From CAYQAJ01 sp964415245 (lineage in GTDB: Bacteria; Planctomycetota; Planctomycetia; Pirellulales; Pirellulaceae): a stretch of 64,000 bases of DNA. Location of the stretch: positions 9,842 through 73,841 of the forward strand of contig CAYQAJ010000001.1 in NCBI GenBank assembly GCA_964415245.1. The letters are read 5' to 3'. The notes beneath the pieces are model-generated. The model ran no database searches. It saw nothing but the letters and a program-made list of their open reading frames with translations, and had not been told where the DNA came from. The translations under genes and the position numbers were made by a program. Below, piece after piece: positions 1-8,014 of this stretch (within the stretch, counting starts at the first letter, position 1; each line of letters opens with the position of its first letter).

Positions 1-534
1 ACCGTCGCGTGGTTAACGGGCGAGGTAAATCGCCAACAGGGCCACCTGGACGAGGCAATCATCAACTTCCGCAGTGTGCTGGAGGACAGCACGCAAGAGA
101 TGAAGGATCGAAAGTTCGATTTCAGCCTCGACTACGTGATCATTAACCGGCTTGGCACGACGCTGTTCGAGCGAGCCAAGAAGGAATACGGGGACGACCG
201 CCGCGAGGAGCGGGAAAGGCTTTTGCGGCAGGCGGTCGAGCGATTCGAGAAGACGCTCACGATCGACTCCGAGAATCTCACGGCGCACTACAACCTGGCT
301 CAATTGTACGCGCTCTTGGGCGACGAGAAGCGAGCCGCCGAGCACGACGCTCTGCACGAGCGATACAAGCCGGACGAGAACGCCCAGGACGAGGCGATCC
401 GCCTGGCGCGGGAGAAGTACCCGGCCGCCGATCACGCCGCCGAGGCGGTCGTGATTTATCCGCTGCATCGGCGCGGGGCACCGGAACTGCCTCCCGACGC
501 GGTGCGAGAAGCGGTTTCGCAGAGCCGACCTTGA
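1..534 (+). CDS. TPR-repeat protein, 5' end outside window
   Basis: The reading frame is open from the first base, so this is the C-terminal ~177 residues of a longer protein. Helical tetratricopeptide-like pairs are visible, the clearest around SENLTAHYNLAQLYALLGD, followed by a charged stretch and a Pro/Arg-rich tail. TPR proteins act as protein-protein scaffolds; no catalytic motif is visible. The stop TGA (532-534) overlaps a possible TTG start of the next gene, so the two are almost certainly co-transcribed. TPR genes directly before CRTAC1/ASPIC-UnbV genes are a common planctomycete arrangement, which suggests joint work at the cell envelope. The specific function is unknown. Confidence 0.8.
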   Translation, partial: TVAWLTGEVNRQQGHLDEAIINFRSVLEDSTQEMKDRKFDFSLDYVIINRLGTTLFERAKKEYGDDRREERERLLRQAVERFEKTLTIDSENLTAHYNLAQLYALLGDEKRAAEHDALHERYKPDENAQDEAIRLAREKYPAADHAAEAVVIYPLHRRGAPELPPDAVREAVSQSRP

Positions 535-581
535 AAACCCGACCGGGAGATCCACAACCCGACATAGGAATACCGAACGCC

Positions 582-2471
582 ATGACCAAAGACATCGAAT
601 CGGCAAAGAAGAAACTCGAACCCAATCCCATCCAACCTCCGGAAGCGACCGAGGAGGGTGACGACGCGATCATTGGTCGCGCCCTCCTCTGGTCGCTTAT
701 TTTCATCGTACCGTTGGTGGCGGGCGTCGTCGTGGCGGTGTGGTGGTACACCCGGCCCGCACCCGAGCCGCCGCCGCACTCCACCGAGCTGGTGGCGGCG
801 CGTCGTCGCGATGCGCCGCAGCGCAAACCTCCCAAGGTGGAGTTCCGCGACATTACCCACGACGTGGGGATCGACTTCGTCCACGTCAACGGCGCCGTGG
901 GCGACAAGCTGCTCCCTGAAACGATGGGGGGCGGCGTGGCCTTTCTCGATTACGACAACGACGGAGACGCCGATCTGTTGTTCGTCAACTCCTGCCACTG
1001 GCCCGATACGCCGCCGACCGGCGAGCCCGACCCCATCATGTGCCTCTACAGCAACGACGGCACCGGCCGTTTCGAAAATGCGACCGCCAGCTCCGGGCTC
1101 GACGTCACGATGTACGGCATGGGCGCGGCCGTGGGAGACTTCGACAACGACGGCTGGGTCGACGTGTTCCTTTCGGCCCTGGGACCGAACCGCCTGTTTC
1201 ACAACGACCACGGAAAATTCGTCGACGTGACCGACGACGCAGGTGTGGCGGGAGATGACGCCCAATGGAGCACCACGAGCGCCTTCTTCGATTACGACAA
1301 CGACGGCCTGCTCGACCTGTTCGTGTGCAACTACCTGGCGTGGTCGAAGGAGTACGACCAGAGCCAGGGCTTTTCGCTGCTTGGCGGGGGACGTGCCTAC
1401 GGCCGTCCGCAGAACTTCGCGGGCACCTTTCCCTACCTGTATCACAACGAGGGGAACGGTAAGTTTACTGATGTTTCCATGCAGGCGGGCGTTCAGGTCA
1501 CCAACCCGCCACGAAACGTACCAGCCGGTAAATCGCTCGGGCTGGCGATCGTCGACATCGACGGCGACGGCTGGCTCGATGTGCTGGTAGCCAACGACAC
1601 GGTGCCCAAATTCCTATTCCACAACCTAGGCAACGGCACCTTTCAGGAGGTCGGCAAGCGGTCGGGCGTGGCGTTCGACGCCGAGGGCAAGGCGACCGGC
1701 GCGATGGGGACGGACGTTGCTTGGATCCGCAACGACGATAGCCTGGGAGTAGCGATTGGAAACTTTTCCAAAGAAATGACGGCCCTGTACGTGACGCAGG
1801 GGAAAGGAAACCTGTTTTCCGATGAGGCGGTAGCGTCGGGCTTGGGGCCTCCTACACGGCTCGAGCTGACATTCGGCGTGTTCTTCTTCGATTACGACCT
1901 CGATGGCCGCATCGACCTGCTCAGCGCCAACGGCCATTTGGAAGCGGACATCAACCGCGTCGAGCCGACGCAAACGTATGCGCAAATGGCGCAATTGTTC
2001 TGGAACGCCGGCCCCGACCAGAAGACGGAATTCGTGCAGGTCGGACCCGAGCAAGTCGGCGCCGACTTTCACGAGCCGCTTGTGGGGCGGGGGGCGGCAT
2101 TCGCCGACATCGACGGCGACGGCGACCTTGACATTGTGATGACCGCCGTCGGCGGGTCGCCCCGGCTGCTGCGCAACGAGCAGAAGCTGGGACATCACTG
2201 GCTCCGATTTCGGCTCGTCGGTACCACGTCGAACCGCGACGCGATCGGCGCGGTGGTCGAAGTACACGTTGAAGGCCATGTGCAGCGCCGCCAGGTGATG
2301 CCGACACGCAGTTACATTTCTCAAGTCGAGCTGCCGGTCACCTTCGGCCTGGGCGAGAGCGACAAGGTCGACAACGTGGTCGTCAAGTGGCCCGACGGTA
2401 CTCAGCAAGAGCTTACCGATCTTGAGGTCGACAAAACGCACATCGTGACGCAACCCGGCAAGACCGACTGA
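582..2471 (+). CDS. CRTAC1 family protein (FG-GAP/VCBS repeats plus ASPIC/UnbV domain)
   Basis: The product is about 629 residues. An N-terminal membrane anchor (about residues 33-55) precedes a beta-propeller with at least six calcium-binding-like DxDxDGxxD repeats (such as DYDNDGDADL, DIDGDGWLDV and DIDGDGDLDI). The last ~80 residues match the ASPIC/UnbV domain, including a VKWPDGTQQELTDL-like segment. Such proteins are exported or membrane-anchored and are thought to mediate extracellular binding or adhesion; no enzyme activity is evident. I chose the ATG at 582 because AGGAA lies 11 bases upstream and the anchor then sits close to the N-terminus. A TTG at 531, overlapping the previous stop as TTGA, is the alternative and would add 17 residues. 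Confidence 0.88.
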   Translation: MTKDIESAKKKLEPNPIQPPEATEEGDDAIIGRALLWSLIFIVPLVAGVVVAVWWYTRPAPEPPPHSTELVAARRRDAPQRKPPKVEFRDITHDVGIDFVHVNGAVGDKLLPETMGGGVAFLDYDNDGDADLLFVNSCHWPDTPPTGEPDPIMCLYSNDGTGRFENATASSGLDVTMYGMGAAVGDFDNDGWVDVFLSALGPNRLFHNDHGKFVDVTDDAGVAGDDAQWSTTSAFFDYDNDGLLDLFVCNYLAWSKEYDQSQGFSLLGGGRAYGRPQNFAGTFPYLYHNEGNGKFTDVSMQAGVQVTNPPRNVPAGKSLGLAIVDIDGDGWLDVLVANDTVPKFLFHNLGNGTFQEVGKRSGVAFDAEGKATGAMGTDVAWIRNDDSLGVAIGNFSKEMTALYVTQGKGNLFSDEAVASGLGPPTRLELTFGVFFFDYDLDGRIDLLSANGHLEADINRVEPTQTYAQMAQLFWNAGPDQKTEFVQVGPEQVGADFHEPLVGRGAAFADIDGDGDLDIVMTAVGGSPRLLRNEQKLGHHWLRFRLVGTTSNRDAIGAVVEVHVEGHVQRRQVMPTRSYISQVELPVTFGLGESDKVDNVVVKWPDGTQQELTDLEVDKTHIVTQPGKTD

Positions 2472-2655
2472 TCGTTGGTGGACGATGTGAACACCGTCGC
2501 CACGGAATCGCATCGATTGAGCGGGTGCCGAGCGTCCGGTGGGCGACGCGATTCGCGCCCTCTTCCCGAGCCATGCAGATGAGCGAGCACGAAAGACAAC
2601 ACCGGTGTCAACCTTCGCTGTACCGGGGGAAGACGCGGCGGCCAGGAGTGATGAC

Positions 2656-3390
2656 ATGCCGTTGATCCATTGGTTCGAAGACGACGAGGCGACCGGAGAG
2701 CTGGCGAAGATCTATGCCGAATGGAAGCAGGCGAACCCCGGCCGGGATCGCTTGCCGGGAATCCTCAAGTGCTTTAGCCCGCGCCCCGACTTTCTTCGCG
2801 CGGTGATCCAGTTCAGCCATTCGCTGCACTTCTCCGATGGATTCCTCCGGCGCCGTCAGAAAGAAATGATCGCCACGCTGGTATCGGGTCTGAATCAGTG
2901 CCCGTACTGAGTGGGCTCCCACGGATTCTTCCTGCAGTTGCAGGGAGGGGAAGACCGGGTGATTGCGGCGCTGTCCCGCGGCGACGTTGCGTCGGCCCCG
3001 CTCGACGACGCGGAGCGGGCCCTGCTGGAGTACGTGGAGCTGATTACCCGGCACGCGTACCGGTCGACGGCCGAAGACGTCGAACGGCTTCGCTCAGTTG
3101 GCTGGACCGACGAGCAGATTGCCGAGGCGGTCTACATCACGGCCCTGTTCGCGTTCTTTAACCGCGTGGCCGACGCCTTCGGTCTGGAGGACCCCAACTA
3201 CTTCGAGTTGGCGCGTACGGGCAAGTTGCCGGTGCTACCGGGGACACCGGGGTCGCGCAGGCCCGGCGCTCGCTCATCTCCTGAAGTACCGGCTTCCGGC
3301 AAGAACCCATCGGAAAAGGTCGATCCGTGCGCGCCTGATGACGCCTCCGGGTCGGAACCAACTGGGCTGTCGCGGCCGGAAAAGTCGTGA
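2656..3390 (+). CDS. AhpD/carboxymuconolactone decarboxylase-like protein, candidate selenoprotein (CxxU)
   Basis: Read through the in-frame TGA at 2908-2910, this gives a 244-residue protein of the peroxidase-related AhpD/CMD family. The motif reads NQCPY-U-VGSHG, where relatives have CxxC. With Sec at 85, the other AhpD catalytic positions keep their spacing: Glu70 (12 before the first Cys), Cys82, and His89 (4 after Sec). The downstream half (RVIAALSRGD, then helices ending at FNRVADAFGLEDPNYFE) continues the same family fold in the same frame, which argues against a chance stop. The start at 2656 has AGGAG 8 bases upstream. The family reduces peroxides or disulfides through its redox pair. 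A ~48-residue Pro/Ser-rich tail after LPVLPG is unusual. The alternative is a pseudogene with one nonsense mutation. No selA, selB, selC or selD lies in the window. Confidence 0.78.
2908..2910 (+). other. In-frame UGA, proposed selenocysteine codon
   Basis: This TGA separates two same-frame halves of one conserved domain and replaces the second Cys codon of the AhpD CxxC motif. UGA is an ordinary stop elsewhere in the window (for example at 532-534 and 3388-3390), so genome-wide reassignment is not the explanation. Confidence 0.72.
2926..2949 (+). promoter_or_regulatory. Candidate bacterial SECIS hairpin
   Basis: Seen directly: CTTCCTGCA (2928-2936), GT, TGCAGGGAG (2939-2947) form a 9-bp stem with one G-U pair. 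Two further wobble pairs are possible outward. If the closing A-U pair opens, the loop is AGUU with G in its second position. The loop begins about 25 nt after the UGA. Known bacterial SECIS elements lie inside the coding sequence, have their apical loop roughly 16-37 nt after the UGA, and usually carry G in the first two loop positions. This hairpin fits all three. No bulged U like that of E. coli fdhF is obvious. Confidence 0.6.
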
Positions 3391-3717
3391 GGCTGGATTG
3401 CCGCCTGCCGCAGACTGTCCGTCGATCCGCCCGGCCCACCGAGGATTCCTGCGAACGGAGACAGGTGGGCCTTTCAGCGCCCGGCAGGACGGCGGCAATA
3501 GAGGCAATAGAATAGAAGGAGCGTTGCAAAGGACCGATCGTCTTGCGACAATTGGGCACAGCGTCTGGGGCAAGAATCTTGTCGTAATACGGAGGCCCCC
3601 AGGACACCGACCGCAGCGCTCGCTTGTGCAACCCGGTCGCTTTGCGTTCCGAGGTCCGCACAAGTACGGCGTTTCGTAGTTTACAGGCTGCCTTGCGGCA
3701 CGGGTCCACTTACGGCC
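3391..3717. other. Intergenic region, nothing recognised
   Basis: These 327 bases lie between the AhpD-like gene and the pseudokinase. No convincing ORF, RNA gene or hairpin terminator was seen. The promoter of the downstream gene is presumably here, but no clear -35/-10 pair stands out. Confidence 0.4.
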
Positions 3718-6462
3718 ATGTCCGTCACAACGTCCAGCGCGTTTCTGGTCGCGTTGAAAGACAGCCGCTTGCTGTCGCGCGATGAATTCGCCGCCGCAAG
3801 CAGCGAGTTCGGCCATCTCGACGAGCCGAAAGAAGTGGCCCGGCGGCTGGTCGCTGGCGGCACACTTACGCAGTGGCAGGCCGGTGTGCTTCTGTCGGGC
3901 GGCGCGGCACTGCGCCTCGGCAAGTACCTGCTCCTCGACTTGATCGGCTCCGGCGAAATGGGACAGGTGTATCTGGCCGAGCACACCCAGATGGCTCGGC
4001 GTGTCGCCCTCAAGACCCTTTCGCGCCGACACACGCACGACCCCAAGGCGGTGGAGAAGTTTCTGGCCGAAGCCCGGGTCATCGCCGCGCTCGATCATCG
4101 GAACCTGAACCACGTTTACGACGTCGGGCAGGAGGGCAAGCGATACTATCTCGTGATGGAGTATGTCGAGGGACAAAGCCTCGACGAGGCGGCGGCCAAT
4201 CGCCGGTTCTCCCCGGCGACGGCGGCCGATTACGTGTGGCAGGCGGCATCCGGCCTGGCACGTGCCCATGAGAACAACGTCGTACACGGCGACGTGAATC
4301 CAACCCACTTGTTGCTCGACGGCAGCGGCACCATCAAGGTAAGTGGGCTGGGCGTGGCGCGGCTTACGCGCCGAGGGGATGCGGCTTCGAGTGATACGTC
4401 GCTGAGCGAATTCGCCGCTCCCGAGGTTGTTTCCGGCAGCGAAGCCGATGCGAGGTCCGACGTTTACTCGCTCGGTGCGACGTTGCATCTCTTGCTGACC
4501 GGGAGCGCCTCCGACGGCGCCTTCCATGGCGCCGCTACGGTTCCCACGTCCCTGCAGGCGATTTGCGATCGCATGCAAGCGGCGGACCCCAACGCACGTT
4601 TTCAGACGGCGGGCGAGGCAGCCGGCGCGCTCGAGGTGTGGCTCAGCGACAACCGCAAGCCGGCGTCGCAAAACGGAGGCAATGGCCGGGTGCGCATTGC
4701 GGGTGGAAAGCCGCCGCAGACCGGTTCCGGCGATTTCTCGACGGTCCAACTTCGTCACCGACGAAAGCTCGCGGTGGCCAAGCCCCTCGCTCCCTCGGCA
4801 GTCGCCGATGCCGGCCTTGTTGCCGCGGCAAGCAACGCTCGCGATTCGGAATCGATTCACATCGACATAAGAAGCGGCTCTTCCGGGGGAAGCTCGGCGA
4901 AAGTCCGTAATCGTGGCCCACGATCAGGCGTCGGAAAAAAACGAGCTGTTTGGCCCCTGGTCGCCGCCGCGGTGGGCGCGGCCGTTTTGGTATTTGTGGG
5001 ATTAGGAGCCGGCGGAATCTACATTGTCTGGACCCAGTTTCTCAACGCGCAACCTGCTCCCGGTTCCGGAACGCAAAACGTAGCCCTCAACACAATGCAA
5101 GCCGATTCCGGCGACCAGGGGTCGGCCGACACGAACGACTCCGCGGACAAGGGGAGTGAATCGGATAGGACCGGCGGTGGGGGGGCAGGGGAAACGACGA
5201 CGGACAAAGGCGCCGACACGCAGCCCACGGGTGATTCTGGTTCCGGCGACTCGACGCCACCCGACGGTTCGGGCACCGACGATTCGAGCAACGGCGGGCC
5301 GGCCGTTCCCCCTGAAAACATCCCGCCGGACAATGGGGGGACTTCGACGCCCGATCCGGACCCCGGGCCCACGAATCCGGAAACGACGCCGCCTGTTCCG
5401 CCCCCCGATCCGCCGACCGACCCCGAACCGCCGCCGCCCGTCAGTCCATTCGAGGGACTGCCGACGGCCGTGGCCCTACCCCCGCTGAAGAGCGGGCAGA
5501 CGCCGGACGCGGAGTTGCCCGCGCAGGAGCTCGTGCCACTACGCTTGGCGCCGTCGGCCGTGTTGTCGGCGCAAATCGAAGGGGGCGAGACGGCGTCGCG
5601 GGGCGCTTACGCGTTTTCCCTCCGGCGCGAGGAAGAAGGCGATACGCGGTCCTGGCAAGTGATTCTTACCAGTGGCTCGGGTGCGTCGGCTTCGGCTGCT
5701 GCTGTGGCTCGACTGGCCGCAACCGACGACGCTCTGCAATTCGAGTGGCTCGAAGCGGCCGAGAGCGAAACCGCGGCCAACTACCTGCGTAACTGCATAC
5801 TTCGTTTGCGCTCCGATGAGTTCACGCACGCGCTGGCTCTGCGCACGCCCGTGACGTTCGACGAACTGGCAGTATCGCTGGACCGGGCGCTATCCAAGAG
5901 TGACGTGACGATCGAGTGGTTGCCCGATCCCAAGGCCATCCAGATCGAGATCGTGGAGCTCCAGAGCGAATTGCTCCCGTATCGCTTCGATCCCAAGCAA
6001 ACGCTCGAAGCGGCCCGAGACGCCACTTGGATCTACCTTGGTCCGCCTGAGAAGGATTCGGTGCTGGGTCTGAAGATCGACTCCCGCGTAAGTCGTACCG
6101 TGCGCGTCGAGGCGGCACCCTATTTCAAGGTGGCCAGCGAGCCGAAGGAGATTCGGTTTTCGCCCGCGGAAGCCAAAAAGGTATCCGCAAAGCTGACTAT
6201 CGCCTTGCCGCAGATGCAAGCCAGGAAAACCCAATACGACCAATTGCCTGAGCCGCAGAAGACGGCGAATCAGGCCAACGCGATGCTGCTCGATCAGCAG
6301 ATCGCCACCGCGCAGACAGCACTAATCCAGCTCGCCGATCTTCAAACGTACTACGAAGAGATCGGCGATTCGTGCCGCGTCCGCTTGCGGGTCTTCTTTT
6401 TGGCCGGCGAGACCCAGGTCGAGCTTGCTCACACTGCCGGCGCCCCCCCGCCATCGCCATAG
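3718..6462 (+). CDS. Membrane-anchored serine/threonine pseudokinase
   Basis: The product is 914 residues: a short N-terminal domain, a Hanks-type kinase domain (about 66-310), a basic linker, one transmembrane helix (about 411-437), a Pro/Asp/Gly/Thr-rich stretch (about 440-580) and a ~330-residue domain of unknown type. The ATP side looks normal: glycine loop GSGEMGQVY, VALK Lys99, an alpha-C Glu in FLAEAR, and APE. The catalytic side is degenerate: HRD is HGD, with Asn194 and His197 where the loop normally has Lys and Asn, and DFG is SGL (Ser209). Loss of the catalytic-loop Asn and the DFG Asp predicts no normal Mg-ATP phosphotransfer. By analogy it may be a nucleotide-sensing scaffold. 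Planctomycetes carry many related kinases that are active. Confidence 0.87.
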   Translation: MSVTTSSAFLVALKDSRLLSRDEFAAASSEFGHLDEPKEVARRLVAGGTLTQWQAGVLLSGGAALRLGKYLLLDLIGSGEMGQVYLAEHTQMARRVALKTLSRRHTHDPKAVEKFLAEARVIAALDHRNLNHVYDVGQEGKRYYLVMEYVEGQSLDEAAANRRFSPATAADYVWQAASGLARAHENNVVHGDVNPTHLLLDGSGTIKVSGLGVARLTRRGDAASSDTSLSEFAAPEVVSGSEADARSDVYSLGATLHLLLTGSASDGAFHGAATVPTSLQAICDRMQAADPNARFQTAGEAAGALEVWLSDNRKPASQNGGNGRVRIAGGKPPQTGSGDFSTVQLRHRRKLAVAKPLAPSAVADAGLVAAASNARDSESIHIDIRSGSSGGSSAKVRNRGPRSGVGKKRAVWPLVAAAVGAAVLVFVGLGAGGIYIVWTQFLNAQPAPGSGTQNVALNTMQADSGDQGSADTNDSADKGSESDRTGGGGAGETTTDKGADTQPTGDSGSGDSTPPDGSGTDDSSNGGPAVPPENIPPDNGGTSTPDPDPGPTNPETTPPVPPPDPPTDPEPPPPVSPFEGLPTAVALPPLKSGQTPDAELPAQELVPLRLAPSAVLSAQIEGGETASRGAYAFSLRREEEGDTRSWQVILTSGSGASASAAAVARLAATDDALQFEWLEAAESETAANYLRNCILRLRSDEFTHALALRTPVTFDELAVSLDRALSKSDVTIEWLPDPKAIQIEIVELQSELLPYRFDPKQTLEAARDATWIYLGPPEKDSVLGLKIDSRVSRTVRVEAAPYFKVASEPKEIRFSPAEAKKVSAKLTIALPQMQARKTQYDQLPEPQKTANQANAMLLDQQIATAQTALIQLADLQTYYEEIGDSCRVRLRVFFLAGETQVELAHTAGAPPPSP

Positions 6463-6681
6463 CAGCCGTCGGGCCGAGTGGTCCACGCTGCTTGCGACTT
6501 CCGTTGCCCACCCTCCGCCGTCAATATGCGCCGCGTGTCTGTTTTGTTGGCGTGCACGTTATTGTCGGCGTACAATTTCATTGCCTTACCGGAGCCGCAA
6601 CGAATGATTCGATCAGCCCGCGTCGCTGGCACGCGGTGGAACTGTCGCCGGTCCCTTTCCAGCCAACGAGTTCGTCGGGCC

Positions 6682-7848
6682 ATGGTGTCGAGAGCGCGAC
6701 GCCGTGGTCGATCGGCACTCGTTTGCTGCTCGGCGATAGCGATCCTGCTCGCCGGATTCGCCTTCGCCGCACAGGATGAGCGGAAAGCCGCCGACGCCCA
6801 GCGTTCCCAGGATTCCCGTATCGTCGAAACGCTGTTGCGTCTCCGGGGTATCGACCTCGAGTCGCGCTCCGACCTGAAGGCGGCCGTGCTGCGGCACATG
6901 GAGCTGCACAAGGGGACCGAGCGGTACGTCGAGCTGGCTGAGAAGCTGAGCGTGCGCGATACCGCTCCCGAGCTGCTTCGCCTGGCAATCGAATCTCCCG
7001 ACACCACGCTCGGCGTGCGAGCCGCCGGTGTCCTGCTGCGATTCGACGAGCAGAAGCTGCTGTTGGATGCAGCAAGTGGCGACGACGAATCGGCTGCTTC
7101 GGCCGCCGTGCGCGTGTTGGGCCGCACGGGAGATGCACGCATGGTCGAGTGGCTCACGCCGCTGGTGACCGACGACGAGCGCAGCCTGGCCGTGCGCAGT
7201 GCCGCGCTGGCCGCCGTTTGCCACAATCTCCACGGTCAGCGTTGGTTGCTGGAACGGGTGGAGTCGGGCGAATTGTCGCAAGACCTTACGTTTGCCGCCG
7301 CCGACGCGCTGCTCAGTTCGGCCGACGAAGCCATACGCGAGCGGGCCGGCCGGCACCTGAGCCTTCCCGCATCGGCCGATAGCGTTCCCTTGCCCCCTGT
7401 GGCCGAATTGGCGTCCATGCGCGGAGACGTCGAACGGGGCCGCGCCCTCTTCGCCGACAAGGCGACCTGCGCCAAGTGCCACGTGGTGCGAGGTCAAGGC
7501 AAAGAAGTGGGGCCCGAGTTGTCCGAGATCGGCGGCAAGCTGTCGCGCGAGGCGATGTTCGTTTCGATCCTCGACCCCAGCGCCGGCATCAGCCACAACT
7601 ACGAGTCGTATTCGCTCATTCTCGACAACGGCACCGTGCTGAGCGGCGTGCTCGTCAGCCAGACCGACGACTCGGTGACCATCAAGACGGCCGAGGCCGT
7701 CGTGCAGACCTTTCCTCGCCGCGAGATCGAGCTGTTCAAGCAGCAGTCCATCTCGCTCATGCCGGCCGACCTGCAGAAGAATCTCACGGCCCAGGAGCTG
7801 GTCGACGTGGTCGAGTATCTGACGACGCTCACCGCCGCCGGGCAGTGA
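6682..7848 (+). CDS. Secreted HEAT-like protein with PVC-type haem-binding domain
   Basis: The product is about 388 residues. From the ATG at 6682 the N-terminus is a classical signal peptide (VSRARRRGRSALVCCSA then a hydrophobic core ending in FAFAAQ). Upstream in-frame starts would bury it, which decided the start, although no strong ribosome site is visible. The middle is made of HEAT-like helical repeats. The C-terminal ~130 residues are the Pirellula/Verrucomicrobium-type haem domain: CAKCH (Cys263, Cys266, His267), VGPELSEIG, ILDPSAGISHNYESY and a small beta domain. These domains usually sit at the end of very large membrane-bound dehydrogenases; here the module stands alone. Likely a periplasmic electron carrier or partner of a dehydrogenase encoded elsewhere. 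Confidence 0.85.
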   Translation: MVSRARRRGRSALVCCSAIAILLAGFAFAAQDERKAADAQRSQDSRIVETLLRLRGIDLESRSDLKAAVLRHMELHKGTERYVELAEKLSVRDTAPELLRLAIESPDTTLGVRAAGVLLRFDEQKLLLDAASGDDESAASAAVRVLGRTGDARMVEWLTPLVTDDERSLAVRSAALAAVCHNLHGQRWLLERVESGELSQDLTFAAADALLSSADEAIRERAGRHLSLPASADSVPLPPVAELASMRGDVERGRALFADKATCAKCHVVRGQGKEVGPELSEIGGKLSREAMFVSILDPSAGISHNYESYSLILDNGTVLSGVLVSQTDDSVTIKTAEAVVQTFPRREIELFKQQSISLMPADLQKNLTAQELVDVVEYLTTLTAAGQ

Positions 7849-7903
7849 ACCGTTGCGCCTGCAATCGACGAGCCGCGTCGTTGCATGGCCGCGTGAATGA
7901 AAA

Positions 7904-7934
7904 ACCCCCTCTCCCGACGCACGGGAGAGAGGGT
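7904..7934. terminator. Bidirectional hairpin terminator between convergent genes
   Basis: CTCTCCCG, a 4-base loop and CGGGAGAG form an 8-bp stem, flanked by A-rich sequence on the left and GTT on the right. It lies between the stop of the haem protein and the 3' end of the minus-strand outer-membrane gene. Confidence 0.6.
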
Positions 7935-8014
7935 TGGCGATTGGGAGGCCCGGTAGTCGACGCGGTAGCCCGTCCAGGTCGAAGGGGCACAGCGAACTAG
8001 GTCCGGAGCTTCCG

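Noticed and set aside
2539..2655. Longer N-terminus for the AhpD-like gene (GTG at 2539)
   Set aside because: The extra segment is not family-like, and the ATG at 2656 has AGGAG at ideal spacing.
3274..4860. Long antisense ORF over the pseudokinase 5' region
   Set aside because: High GC in third positions opens antisense frames; the protein is Arg-rich without family resemblance. The same applies to long shadows at 9472-11268, 12669-14378 and 39348-41027.
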